Source: Macrolepiota albuminosa
Taxonomy: Eukaryota; Basidiomycota; Agaricomycetes; Agaricales; Agaricaceae
DNA: 64,000 nt
Direction of reading: 5' to 3'
NCBI GenBank assembly: GCA_027475525.1
Contig: JAMWFC010000044.1
Location: 186,001 to 250,000 of the forward strand
The position numbers and the translations under genes were made by a program. Each line of letters begins with the position of its first letter. Position 1 is the first letter of the stretch. Below are positions 1 through 10,677 of the stretch, piece after piece. The notes below the pieces were generated by a model. The model saw only the letters and a program-made list of their open reading frames with translations, ran no database searches and was not told the DNA's origin.

Positions 1-45
1 AAGTTCTTATTTGAATAACTTTTTCTAATAATGTCCACTTCCCAG

Positions 46-3037
46 GTCCACACTATTTGTTTCTAATCTGCCATACACTGCGACCTCTGTAGATCTACAG
101 ACGCTCTTTTCAAATATAGCACCTGTCAGATCTGCTTTTATTGTCACCGAGCCTGGTTCTGGTGTATCTAAAGGTGTCGGTTATGTCTCGTTCGCAATCA
201 AAGAAGATGCTCAAATGGCATACGACACAATAACCAAGGATGGACTGAGCTTAGTAGGAAGAAATCTACGAATAGATTGGGCTGATAAGAAGGTGTGTTT
301 TCTTATCTTACCATCACATCTGGTTAATGTAGAGCCATTCCTTAGCACAAGGATTTGGGAGACAGGACGGTGAAAAAGGAACCAAAAATGGAAGCCTCAT
401 CGAAAACACAACGACCACGATTGCCCCAAGACCCTTTGGCGATTCGTACAATTGTCATTTCTGGCCTTCCTCCTTCCATTGACTCTAAGGTTCTCTGGAA
501 AAAAGTACGAAAACACAATGGCGCTGAGAAGGTTGAATCACTGAGTGGAGACGGTACTACGGGTACGCTCAGATTTCTATAACATTAATATTCGTCTACT
601 TATACTATCGAAGCCAGTATCATCTTCACAACCCCTGCGGCTGCCTCTGAAGCAGTTAGCAAACTTCACGCACACGTCTTCAAAGGATGCCTCCTTTCAG
701 TGACCCTAAAGAAACGTCTGGAAACGTTGTCAAAGTCTGCCGTAAAGAAGTCTCTTAAAGATGATACTGGTGTCTGGAACGGTCCCGCCCCAAACCCTTC
801 TAGCCGTCTCATTGTACGGAATCTACCCTTCAACGCAACTGAACAGGACATTCGCGCCGCATTTTTACCCTATGGCCCCATATATTCAATACATATACCC
901 AAGAAGCAGGACGTTACTGGCGAAAGTGAGGTCGAAGTCGAAGGCAGGGTTGAAGGTTCAAGCAAAATGAAGCCACTACGGATAAAAGGGTTCGCGTTCG
1001 TTTGGATGTTAAGCAAGAAAGATGCGGAAAAAGCGATTGAAAGTTGTAACGGCATGACCATCCGAGCGGGATCTGCGGAATCACTCGTGGCCGATAAACA
1101 AAAGAGGAAGAAGCAGCGGCGAGAGGAGAAGAAGGCAAAATTGGCGGAGGCGAGTGGAGTAGAGGGTGCAGAGGGGGAAATGGAGGAACTTGTGCCCGAA
1201 GCGGACGTGGAAGAGAAATATGGGACGGCGACAGAACGAGTGATTGCTGTTGACTGGGCTCTAAGTAAAGACAGGTGGGAGGAAGAGAAGGCGAAGATGG
1301 AGGAGAATGCGGATGTCGAGATGGATGAAGCTTCAGGATCTGCGGACAGCGATGAGGATAGTAATTGGAGCAGTGACGACGAAAGTGACGAGGAAGGGAG
1401 ACTAGGTGTCCACAGAGACGAAAACGGCTATAACAGTGAGGGTGATGAAGAGGACGAGGACGGGAATGAGGACGAAAATCGAGAGGAACCTGTTAGACCA
1501 TCACTTCCACCTCCAGAAGCTGGAACTACGGTATTCATCCGCAATTTGCCATTTACCGCAACGGAAGATGAGCTACGGACATTGTATGTATTTTCCCCGT
1601 AAAACAAAATAATGTCTGACAACGACGGCAGGTTCAGTTCTTTTGGACCGCTTCGTTATGCGCGCATCGCCATGGATCACGAGAGTGGACGTTCACGAGG
1701 AACTGGCTTTGCGTGCTTCTGGAACAAGGATGACGCAGAAAACGCTCTTACTCAAAGTGACTTGTTGCGAGCAGAGACAACTGGTGCTGCAGCAGTACGT
1801 ACGGCCCCTTCGAATGCCATCAGGATTAACTGATTGGTATTTTACTCAAGCCCGTGAAGAAAAATCCATTTACGATGCCCTCAATACTGACTCCCGATCC
1901 GTCGTCTTCGTTAGCCCAGAGTCTTGTCCTCCATGGGAGAACTCTCGATGTCGTACGTGCGGTGACTCGGGATGAAGCTGGCAAGTTGAAGGAAGCTGGT
2001 GAAAAGAGCCGGCAGAAGGCAGATAAGCGCAATATGTATCTTCTCCGAGAAGGAGGTCGGTCGTTTGTGCAACCGACTCCTACCACCTAGACTCATTTCT
2101 TTTCAGTGATCCTTCCGAACAGCCCTGGAGCCGAGACACTCTCACCTAAAGAGATTGAGCAACGGACAGCTTCCTTCAACGCTCGCCGTCAGCTTCTCAA
2201 GTCTAATCCCTCACTCTTCATATCAAAAACACGTCTTAGTGTACGACAGATTCCTCTCTTCGTTAGCGAACGGATGCTCAAACGTCTTGCAATACATGCG
2301 ATCAAAGTATTCGAGTCTGAAGCGAAGAAAGGTGGTCGACTCCCTCTCAGTGCTGACGAGCTCGCAGACATTGCGCCACTAGAAGAACGGAGTCAGGAGC
2401 AGGAAAGTAATAAAAGTAAGAAGAAGCGATTGATGGGACGACAAACAGGTGTGAAGCAAGCCAAAATCGTACGACAGATGGAGCGTGTTGATCACGTCAC
2501 TGGGAAGGGCCGGAGTAAAGGGTACGGTTTCCTAGAGCTGCATACACATGCAGATGCTCTACGTGTGCTCCGATGGGCGAACAGCAATTCTGAAGTGGGA
2601 TCGTTGTTTGAGAAATGGTGGAAGGATGAGTTGATAGACCTAGTAAAGCAGGAATCGGCTAAGGAGACAAAAGATGATGCGAGGCTGGCGAGACTGAAGG
2701 AGGAGTTGGACAAAGATGGGGCGAAGAAGAGCAAGGGCACGTTGATTTGCGAGTTTTCTATTGAAAATATTCAGGTCATTCAACGGCGGAAGGCAGCACA
2801 AGATAAAGGGCCGGTAAGTTGTGGAACTTGAATTACTACAGCAGCTGATATATGTCTATACAGTCAAGCGACAAGAAGAATGGCGAAAAGAAAAAGGATA
2901 AAGAGGAGCGGTCTCCTAAAAGACAGCGGGTCAGTCAAGAGAAGTCAACTGTGGAACCAGAGAAGCCACAAAAACCGAAAAATAACTTGGGGGCACTAAT
3001 TGGGCGAAAAAGGAGGGAACGAAAAGCAAAGAAATAG
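46..3037 (+). CDS. NOP4: Nop4/RBM28-like nucleolar RNA-binding protein, 5' end outside window
   Basis: Multi-RRM protein of the Nop4 (yeast) / RBM28 (animal) family, known for maturation of 27S pre-rRNA and 60S subunits in the nucleolus. An acceptor AG at 44-45 opens an exon coding an RRM (LFVSNLPYTATS as RNP2-like strand); a second weaker RRM spans about 430-710, a third starts near 805 (LIVRNLPFNATE), a fourth near 1525 (VFIRNLPFTATEDELR) and continues after an intron at about 1630. A fifth partial RRM-like segment follows at 2230-2790 with a basic insertion, then a Lys/Arg-rich tail ending LIGRKRRERKAKK, a usual nucleolar signal. Between RRM3 and RRM4 lies an acidic Asp/Glu/Ser stretch. 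About six short introns are visible. The start codon is upstream of base 1, so the gene is partial. Confidence 0.88.
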
Positions 3038-3204
3038 ACATACTTTTTGCTTGATTCTCTTTTCCGTTCGTTCGAGAAATGAAGTGATGAGCTGTTAAAA
3101 ATTTCAACAAAATCTGACAGATGCAAGACTGACTAGTCCCTTGGTGTATGTAACGCTGGTTTGTCCATCGCAGAGAAGAAGCAATATCCAACGGTAGTTT
3201 GATC

Positions 3205-4316
3205 GACCGTTCATGTGTCTAAGTTTTGCTTCCACAAATCGCCTGCTGATCGACGTTCTTGAAGTAGTCTGACTGAGTTAAGGTGGTCCGTATGGATCGT
3301 TGCTTCAAGTTCATCATCCTTTGATAGAATGAGACCTGTAATAAGACCCATGAGCTCTCCGTGAAGAATTGAGAGGTTACGTCCCATCAGTTTTAAGGCC
3401 ACTGTCCTGGGACCCGTTACAGCAGCAGTTATCGACTTGTTCTTCAGTATCCCCGCTTCCGCAGGTATCATGGGACCGTCGGACCCCCACTGGTTAGTGT
3501 TGTGTGCCTCAGTTGTAGGGGGGATTGGGCATAAATCAGCAAGAGCCGCAATAATGGACTCAACTCTGGCTCGGCGAGACTCCCGGTCCACTATCAGATC
3601 TGATTGTCCCTCGTAAATCATGTCTAACCGTGCATAAGCTAAGGCTTCGTCTAGTCGGCCCCGATTGCGAACTTGAGCCTCTGACCAATTGCCGGGTGGT
3701 AATGGAAGAGTGCGAAACGTTGTCAGTTGCTCATGATTAACATCCCACTGTCCGATATCACCCAAACGTGTAAATCCCATGGCCCGAATCGATCTTAGGA
3801 CATGTCCTGAGGTGAGGTGTAATATGCGGCTTGACAGCGTGAGCGCGTGGGATAATGAACAGTTACCCTCCACTAAGTGACTCTGGTCCGTTAGTCCCCC
3901 CCATCTTAGCCAGATGTTCCTGTGCTACGATCCAGGCCGACGGAATCGATTTAGTCAGTCATAAAAACGTGCAATCTAACCCTCGACCGTCGAGAGGACT
4001 AGCGCAACCATTGAACTGGCAAGACCAATCAGCGAGTGTGATGCGTGCCTGGTGCCATGACACGATAAGCCATTATATGGTGGTTGAGGTCCTTAGCTAA
4101 TCCTTCAACCGCAATACCAGCATTGATGCGCGCGAGAGATGGGAAGTCGAAGCCACCAAGATTAAGAGGAAGGGTCACGACCACAGAGGATGGGCAGAAC
4201 GGGAAACCCAGAATCTCATGTACTCTTTGCATTATTCGACAGTCGATTTTGACAGCGTCGGCCTGTCCAATCGGTTGTAGATATAATAGCGCCCTGCACC
4301 TAGAGATCACGTTTTG
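3205..4316 (-). pseudogene. Decayed LINE (non-LTR retrotransposon) RT-thumb/RNase H remnant
   Basis: Two minus-strand open segments (4310-4029 and 3873-3211) read as consecutive parts of one LINE polyprotein. The first has the post-RT region (LGGFDFPSLARINAG), the second an RNase H-like region with GSDGPMIPAEAG, a later GPRTVALKLMGRN block and IHTDHLNSVRLL, a signature common in Agaricomycete LINEs. The frame changes between 4029 and 3873 and there is no catalytic RT (FADD/YADD) core, so it is 5'-truncated and broken. It lies just downstream of Nop4 in the opposite orientation. No poly-A tail or target duplication was found at its 3' end near 3205. Family identification is from motif recall, not a search. 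Confidence 0.7.
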
Positions 4317-4319
4317 AGA

Positions 4320-4755
4320 TATGATCTTTCAAACCAGCGTGAAAGGTGTGCGAATGGTGAAGCTCGGGAAAATAAATGAGTCAACAATGTTCATTAGTTC
4401 AGAGAATCTTCGACCTGGGCCTCAACGTCGAGAAATTGAATCTGCCAAGTAGTGTATCAGTCAGTCAGCCCCAGCTCGATACCTTCAAACATACCTCACG
4501 CCTAACTTTCCTCTTTTGACGCACGTCTTTACTTTTACCTTCAATCCGAGACATAATTTGTCGTCTAAGTTGAGAAACGCAAAAATCGTCGAAGTAAAAA
4601 GTCAATTCTAACAATATAACTATCGAAAAGCATCAATACAACGACTAATTACTAGTGTTAAGTTATGGCATGACGGGAAAACATACTTGAATCCAAGTGA
4701 CGTACATTTAAGCAGCCCCTTAACTTTAGGGGCAGCTTTCTGACGTTGAAATTGA
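4320..4755. other. Spacer between LINE remnant and minisatellite
   Basis: Holds the small ORF above, and from about 4685 to 4755 a leader sequence (GTGACGTACATTTAAGCAG, then a CCCCTTAACTTTAGGGG inverted repeat) that recurs at 8132-8187. This leader precedes the first and the last unit of the 87-bp repeat, so it belongs to the same repeat family. Nothing else recognised. Confidence 0.4.
4394..4554 (-). CDS. Possible 35-codon two-exon small ORF
   Basis: ATG at 4554 starts a 60-nt exon (4495-4554) that ends at a GTATGT donor; the acceptor TTGGCAG leads to a 48-nt exon (4394-4441) ending in TAA. The 53-nt intron has a CTGAC branch-like motif. The product is highly charged: basic first half (KDVRQKRKVRRE) and acidic second half. 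It may be a real micro-gene, the 5' remnant of a gene truncated by the neighbouring LINEs, or chance. No family is recognised. Confidence 0.25.
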
Positions 4756-5103
4756 TCATGTGCCCGGCAAATTCCGACTGACATGTGCTAATCACATGCA
4801 CTGGGTCTCACGTGCAACATGAGTATGGTGGGAAAATATACGAGATCATGTGTTCGGCAAATCCCGAGTCACATGTACTGATCACATGTGTTAGTTTCAC
4901 GTGCTATGAGTGTGATGGGAAAACTTACGAGCATGTGCCCGGCAAATCCCGAGTCACATGTGCTGATCACATGGGTTGGTCTCACGTGCATCTATTAGTA
5001 TAGTGGAAAAACTTATGAGATCATGTGCCCGGCAAATCCCAGGTCACATGTGCTAAGCACATGCCCTGGTCTCACGTGTAATTATTTGGATGGTGGGAGA
5101 ACG
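4756..5103. repeat. 87-bp minisatellite, four units
   Basis: Four head-to-tail units of 87-88 bp begin at about 4756, 4844, 4930 and 5018. Each has GATCATGTGCCCGGCAAAT, then TCACATGTGCTGATCACATG, then TCACGTG, and ends near a GGTGGGAAAA-like run. Every unit therefore carries CATGTG/CACATG palindromic pairs and a CACGTG E-box. A fifth unit lies at 8188-8250, on the other side of the inserted LINE. No coding capacity. Confidence 0.85.
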
Positions 5104-5198
5104 AAAGAGAAATTGGGATCTGCCAGCCCTTCCTCTCTGAATTCCCCTGCTACCACAGGAGTGGTCAGAAACGAAAATCCGACATAAGGGGATTCAAG

Positions 5199-6260
5199 GT
5201 GGAGGGAATGCAAGAAAGACTAATAACATTACTGTTCGCAGACGACACGACAGTCTTCCTGTCAAAAATGGATGGATTCGATGAACTATCGGAGATACTG
5301 GACAGATGGTGCCAGGCATCAGGGGCCAAATTCAACATAAAAAAGACCGAAATTATCCCAATAGGTCCTGAAACATACAGAAAACGAGTAAGAGAGAAAA
5401 GACGGGTCCACCCAGAGGACGTGGGGAATGAAATCCCGGAAGGAATAAACATAGCGAAGGAAGGTGAAATGACACGTATCTTAGGCAGCTGGGTCGGGAA
5501 TAAGATAGAACAGTGTAACCCATGGGGCCCGGTGATCCAAAAGATAGAAAGAACGCTAAAGCAATGGGGAAAATCCAACCCATCCATGAAAGGGCGCAGA
5601 CACATCGTAAATATGTTTGTAGGTGGTCTGACATTCTACTTGACAAAAGTACAGGGCATGCCGAAGGAAATAGAGGAAAGACTTGAGAGAACGATAAGAA
5701 ACTTCATGTGGGATAACTCAACCCCATCGATCAGACTTGACATACTATACGATCCAATAGAAAAAGGGGGTAGGAACCTGCTGGACATAGCGAGTCGCAA
5801 CGAAGCCATCCATCTATCATGGCTAAAAGACTACATGAGATGCGGAGAAGATAGACCAATTTGGGCGTACATAGCAGACGAGCTAATCAGACGAAATGCA
5901 AGAGCTACGGATAAAATAACAGACTCACTTGATGGAGTGAACCAATTCCTCCAGACCTGGCGAGCAAAGACAAGGAAGACGTCGACCCTCCCTAAGGACA
6001 TAAAGAAGATGCTAGAGGCAGGAATCAGAAACGGGGTTAAAGTATGGGGGTACAATCTATCGGATAAGGCAAAGATGGACATGCCACTATGGCACCACCC
6101 TGGAAGAATCATGACCGAACAAAGAAACCAAAGCGCAGAAAAGAATAAACACATACGTCAGACCCACAAGGTATCGACAGTAGGGGATGCATGCAGGATG
6201 TTAATGAGACTCGTGGATAGAATAAACACATACGTCAGACCCACAAGGTATCGACAGTAG
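5199..6260 (+). pseudogene. LINE reverse transcriptase, C-terminal part
   Basis: Open frame starting within the RT palm: LLFADDTTVFLSKMDG carries the catalytic FADD, followed by FNIKKTEIIPIG (the KTE/K motif of LINE RTs) and the thumb region with FMWDNSTPSI and GGRNLLDIASRNEAI. The upstream RT blocks and endonuclease are missing because the insertion is 5'-truncated; the listed start is a GTG, not a natural start. The frame stops at 6258-6260 only because a 77-bp segment is tandemly duplicated (6142-6218, 6219-6295). 77 is not a multiple of 3, and without one copy the frame is continuous with the RNase H part. The break may be an assembly artefact. Confidence 0.85.
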
Positions 6261-6295
6261 GGGATGCATGCAGGATGTTAATGAGACTCGTGGAT
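6142..6295. repeat. Exact 77-bp tandem duplication (1 of 4)
   Basis: 6142-6218 is repeated exactly at 6219-6295 inside the LINE. It shifts the frame by 2 nt and produces the stop at 6260. The period of 77 recurs in three other unrelated places in the window, suggesting an assembler overlap left unmerged. Confidence 0.95.
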
Positions 6296-7915
6296 AATAG
6301 CCACCGCAGGAACGACTACTGTCGCTGTAAACCCTGCATGTCGGACATGGCAAGAGGATGCATAACTCCGAATACTTGCACAGAAATCGTGGGAAGACTC
6401 ATGACGCGAATAACCCCTGACTGGCTACCCGCGATGACCCCCCAGAAGGGGTATGAAGACGAAGTAACAACAAGTACAGGAATCACAATTTACAGGCGAC
6501 AGGGAATAATTAACGACCTGGAAAGTGCAGTCCGAGTGTTCATGGAGGACGAAGTAGAACTAACAAATAAATATGGAGACACGGAGAACGACATAAGACC
6601 TCAGAATTTGACTATAGCGTACACGGATGGCTCCTGCATGAAAAACGGAAGCGAGGATGCTGAGGCTGGTAGTGGCGTATGGTTTGGTAGAGACGATGCT
6701 AGGAACATAAGTGATAACGTACCTGGAATAATCCAATCCAACCAGACAGGAGAACTTTACGCAATCCAGGCCGCAGCAGCACAGATAACGGAAGGGATCC
6801 TGCACATAAAAAGTGATTCGAAATATGCGATCGAAGGGCTGACAAAATACATAACTAAGTGGGACGATGCTGGCTGGATAGGGGTGAAGAACGGCCCCAG
6901 ACTGAGGCTAGCAAGGGAGAAGATAGAGGCAAGGAGGGGACCAACCTGGTTTGAATGGATAAAAGGCCACAACGGAGAAGAAGGAAACGAAGAAGCCGAC
7001 GAGCTTGCAAAGGAAGGAGTGAGCGTCCAGAGAACCACGCAGCCAGACGACGCCTTCGGTGCTGGCAGATGGAGATACGGAGCGAAGCTAAATGCCATAA
7101 CACAATCGCTGCTGTACAAAGGGGTTCGAATGAGAGTATCCGACCCACACAAAGAGAGGAAAATTACGGAAGAAAATATCACTAAGATCCAACAATCAAT
7201 AAACGCAACAGTAGGGGAGACCCCAACGAAAGAAAGGATATGGAAATCGATGCACCATAAGGACTTTACGAGGACAGTTAGAGAATTCCTTTGGAAAAGC
7301 ACACACGGAATATATAAAGTGGGAAACTACTGGAAGCACATCCCAGGCTACGAGGAACGAGCGGTATGCTCAGAATGTAACTGCGAAGACTCAATGGAGC
7401 ACATACTCCTCCATTGCAAAGCCCCGGGCCAAGAAGAAATCTGGCAAGCAGTGATTACCTGGTGGAAGCTGAGAGGCGTAGACTGGAAAAAGCCCGACAT
7501 AGGGGGCATAATGGGCTGCGGAACGGTCCACTGGAGAAATAAAGAAGGCAGGATAATAAAAGGAAACACGAGGTTACATAGAATCACTGTCACGGAGGCG
7601 GCAACGACAATCTGGGCACTAAGGTGCAACAGGGTAATTAGAGGAGCAGAGGACAGGTTGAATGAACTGTCAGGTGCAGACGCCATAAACATCCTACGAA
7701 AAAGAATGCTGGCAAGACTGAACTTAGACCGGCAATTGTCGAGGAGGCGCAAAGGCTCCAGACTCAGAATAAATAGACACCAAATAGAGGGAACTTGGAA
7801 GGGCTTGCTAGAACACAATGGCGACTTGCCAAGGGAATGGCCAAGGCAAGCTGAGGTTTTAGTGGGTATACGTGACCCAAACTCCTCCGAGGGGAGATAC
7901 CCTCCCAACGGATAA
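6275..7915 (+). pseudogene. LINE RNase H and zinc-finger C-terminal part
   Basis: RNase H fold: IAYTDGSCMKNGS (first catalytic Asp), GELYAIQAAAAQI (Glu), LHIKSDSKYAIEGL (Asp) and WIKGHNGEEGNEEADELAK (His/Asp). After it, near residues 365-385, CSECNCEDSMEHILLHC forms the CxxC..H..C zf-RVT-type finger typical of Tad/fungal LINE C-termini. The segment continues the RT frame once one 77-bp copy is discounted. Stop TAA at 7913-7915, then about 165 bp of 3' UTR and the A-tail. Role in transposition is RNA-strand removal and nucleic-acid binding; this truncated copy cannot be autonomous. Confidence 0.88.
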
Positions 7916-8078
7916 CACGGACTCCCACACTACTCCACACCAGGAGTGTGCTTAAAGCATTTCCTCAGGGTGGACGCCCCACGCAGGATAGTAATCTGCA
8001 CTCTAGCGAGCTGGAAGGACTAACCCCGAAAGGGCATGGTTGTTAGTAGCCGAAAGCTGCCGAAAGGTAACGCTCCTC

Positions 8079-8121
<43 letters not shown>

Positions 8122-8127
8122 TTGGGA

Positions 8128-8400
8128 AGCAAGCGACGTATATTTAAGCAGCGCCTTAACTTTAGGGGAGGCTTTCTGAGACTGAACTTGATCATGTGCC
8201 CGGGAGATCCCGAATCACATGCACTGATCACATGCGCCAGTCTCACGTGCCAGGACGCGTCGCTTGAGGAGAGCATCATTTTATTATTACTATATTACTA
8301 TGTTGCCATCCACCTACGCTAGAAGTACTAGCTAAGGACACACCAGTAGTGATATGCCTCGATGGACCATATTTTGTAGCGGATTCCAGCTTGCGGGTTG
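8128..8400. repeat. Fifth minisatellite unit and flank
   Basis: Continues the pre-insertion repeat: leader CGACGTATATTTAAGCAG at 8134, the CCTTAACTTTAGGGG inverted repeat, then one unit with GATCATGTGCCCGGGAGATC and TCACGTGCC (8188-8250). From about 8285 to 8400 the sequence (TACTATGTTGCC, TAGCTAAGGACACACC, GCCTCGATGGACC) resembles 51165-51265, a second dispersed copy. Confidence 0.65.
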
Positions 8401-8549
8401 ACATGAGACTGACACTTAAAGTTTGTCGGTCAGCCACTCGACATATAAGCTGACATGAAAGCTTCGAGTAACCTTTGTGTTTCCGTCACCCTTCATTGTC
8501 TTACTCTTTCATTAGCCTACACGGCCCCACGCTCGTTCAGAACAGTGCT

Positions 8550-9914
8550 ATGCCCGCCCAACTACGCCTCGTCACCGCGCTCATCCTTTTCCTCCATATT
8601 ATCGTTGTATCAACTTCACCTGCTCCATTGTGGTCAGTTCAACCACCGCAGAAGCATGCAAAATGGATGTGGGCACGACAAGTACGACAAACGACTCCAT
8701 CGCAGGTTCAGGATGCCTCAAGGTCCAGAAATTCCCCGCAGGATATGGATCACGCCCCTTCTCACCTTCCTCCTGTTAGCGAAGTATTCAAGATGGTGGC
8801 TGACGCCGAGTCTCCTCAGATTGTCAAGCCGGCACCAGACCACGTTGCCGTCCCCTCGAGCCCTACTCTTCCAGCCGTTCTGAAGGTCGATGCTGCGCCG
8901 GCTCCGACCTCCACTGTTTTACAGCTTGCGTCTCTAGTCTCCCCCAGTGCGTCTGGTCTCGCTATCGCTTCAACGACTGCGGCGCCTAAGGCTCATATTC
9001 CTGAGCGATCAGCTGCAGTCACTGGAATTCCTGCTCCTACTGGGTCGAATTTTTTGCCTGAGGGTTCGCGGACCCATCCCGGTGATCCCACTGATGTGAC
9101 CAACCCCAAAGCATCTGGTACTATCTCGAGTGGGGGCCACACGAAATCAGGGAACATGTTGGACGCCGCGAAGCCTCCGTCCACCGATGTCAATCCACAC
9201 GGAACTGCTAGCAGACTCCTCATGATTTGTGCAGTGATGGCGAGCTTGATAGCATTGATGTTTCTGGTGTATTTCATCTTGAACTACCGGTTATTTGCCT
9301 TTTGCAGAAGAAAGAAGGAGGAGGAGGAGGCAGATTCCTGGACAAAGATTGCTTCGCCGCCACCTCCTGGGACTTATCAGGGCGCAGAGAAAGAGATTGT
9401 GTACCAACCTCCTTTGTTACAGCGCTCGGCGTCATCAGTATATTCAAGTCACAGCATCGAAGGACCTGCGTCTGCTTCGAATACTCGCCTCAATTCTACC
9501 TTTCTGAATGAGGTTATCGACATCAACGCGAATTATCCGAGAAGCAAATTCTCCCTCTGTTCGTCAGAATATCCCCCTTCCATTCGCTCTGAGTCCTCCA
9601 CCTGCTCCGTTTTAGCTCCTCTACCCAGAGAACACGTTGAATCATCAGCCCTTGCACCAGAATACGAGTTTTATTACCAACCATATCAGCCTTTAGAAGA
9701 TAACCGTCATTCGAGAACCCACAGCGAGCCGATCGTCAAGCCTGACGCCACCGATCGAGCTTCACAACTTTTGGTACGTGCGATTCAGCATAGAAGGAGT
9801 AGGTCAATCTCGGGCCTTACGTACACGGTCAAGGAAGAACAACGGGAATCAGGATCATCAGGAGATTGGACCGGGAGCCCACAGAGTCCGAGTGTATGGC
9901 CTTCCGCATTATGA
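8550..9914 (+). CDS. Predicted single-pass membrane protein, Ser/Pro-rich
   Basis: Intronless frame of 454 codons from the first ATG at 8550. Residues about 1-24 (MPAQLRLVTALILFLHIIVV..) form a signal peptide. A long Ser/Thr/Pro/Ala-rich extracellular segment follows, then one hydrophobic helix (LLMICAVMASLIALMFLVYFI) near residues 222-243, stop-transfer residues FCRRKKEEEE, and a Ser-rich cytoplasmic tail of about 200 residues. This sensor-like layout (glycosylated stalk, one helix, cytoplasmic tail) is common among uncharacterised Agaricomycete proteins and resembles fungal cell-wall sensors, but no cysteine-rich WSC domain is visible, so function is not assigned. An upstream frame extension begins with TTG and is unlikely to be used. 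Confidence 0.72.
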   Translation: MPAQLRLVTALILFLHIIVVSTSPAPLWSVQPPQKHAKWMWARQVRQTTPSQVQDASRSRNSPQDMDHAPSHLPPVSEVFKMVADAESPQIVKPAPDHVAVPSSPTLPAVLKVDAAPAPTSTVLQLASLVSPSASGLAIASTTAAPKAHIPERSAAVTGIPAPTGSNFLPEGSRTHPGDPTDVTNPKASGTISSGGHTKSGNMLDAAKPPSTDVNPHGTASRLLMICAVMASLIALMFLVYFILNYRLFAFCRRKKEEEEADSWTKIASPPPPGTYQGAEKEIVYQPPLLQRSASSVYSSHSIEGPASASNTRLNSTFLNEVIDINANYPRSKFSLCSSEYPPSIRSESSTCSVLAPLPREHVESSALAPEYEFYYQPYQPLEDNRHSRTHSEPIVKPDATDRASQLLVRAIQHRRSRSISGLTYTVKEEQRESGSSGDWTGSPQSPSVWPSAL

Positions 9915-10101
9915 CATTTGTAGTATCTACCATATTAAAATCATGATTTACGCCTGTAAACTTTACCTTCGGTACATAAGTATTCAGACATATCGTCTCA
10001 TTCAACCAGACATGGGATGCGTATGAAGGCGTATTAAAGACGGATTTTCATCTCGATCAATTTGAATTTTCATGTTTTTGGACATGATGACAGAGACTTA
10101 G

Positions 10102-10677
10102 TACAAATACGACGTAGCAGCACTGGAAATGTAAACCGAGTCGCATATCCTCGCACTGTATTGCGTGTCAACGATCCTTCACACTATCAAAGTGATCACC
10201 TGTGTAACCGACTACATCGAGATCGTGGGCACGAGTTTTTTGAAAGAAGGTTTAGAACGTATCATGGGTCCACTTCCTTGAGACATTTCCACGGTATCCT
10301 TAGAACGCAACGTCCGCACATTATTGAGTCTCACAATGTCTTCCAAAATGTTCGTTTCCAGAACTCTTTCCAATCACAAAAATACCTTCTGCCGAATTGT
10401 CGGATACACGAGGTTGAGAACCCAGTCGACACAGCCCGCACACCGTTGAGACAAGAATGGAACAACTCGATGTATGGGATATTCTGAGTGTGCTGACGTC
10501 AGAAAACTCGCAGCACTTGACGAATCTCAACAGTCCTGTCTTGAGGACGTAAATACAATGGCAACCGACGACGGAACGTTGCTTAACGGGGCGAATCGCT
10601 ACCAAATGGTGACGTTCCTTGTGTCAGATGAAACTCTCCTGAATGCCAGCCGTCTTCTTGTATGGAAGGGCAGATAA
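10102..10677 (+). pseudogene. Possible decayed coding segment
   Basis: In one plus frame, protein-like sequence runs from about 10140 to 10677 with in-frame stops near 10132, 10279 and 10447; the last open part, from 10474, reads like normal coding sequence (RYQMVTFLVSDETLLNAS). Either exons with unrecognised introns or a gene remnant. No family recognised. The rest of 9915-11829 shows nothing else convincing: it holds the 3' flank of the membrane-protein gene and the 3' flank of the minus-strand gene that ends at 11830. Confidence 0.2.

Larger units (their letters stand above)
5119..8112 (+). mobile_element. 5'-truncated LINE (RT + RNase H + zinc finger) with poly-A and 15-bp TSD
   Basis: A non-LTR retrotransposon copy. 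The target duplication AAAGAGAAATTGGGA flanks it at 5104-5118 and 8113-8127 (the leading As merge with the tail). The element ends in about 30 As (8080 to 8112). The 5' end begins inside the RT domain, so the copy is truncated, as is usual in target-primed reverse transcription. Coding content: RT catalytic FADD box at about 5237-5248, an RNase H domain, and a CxxC..H..C zinc finger. It sits inside the minisatellite, separating units 1-4 from unit 5. The body looks little decayed: only the 77-bp duplication at 6142-6295 breaks its frame. Confidence 0.88.
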
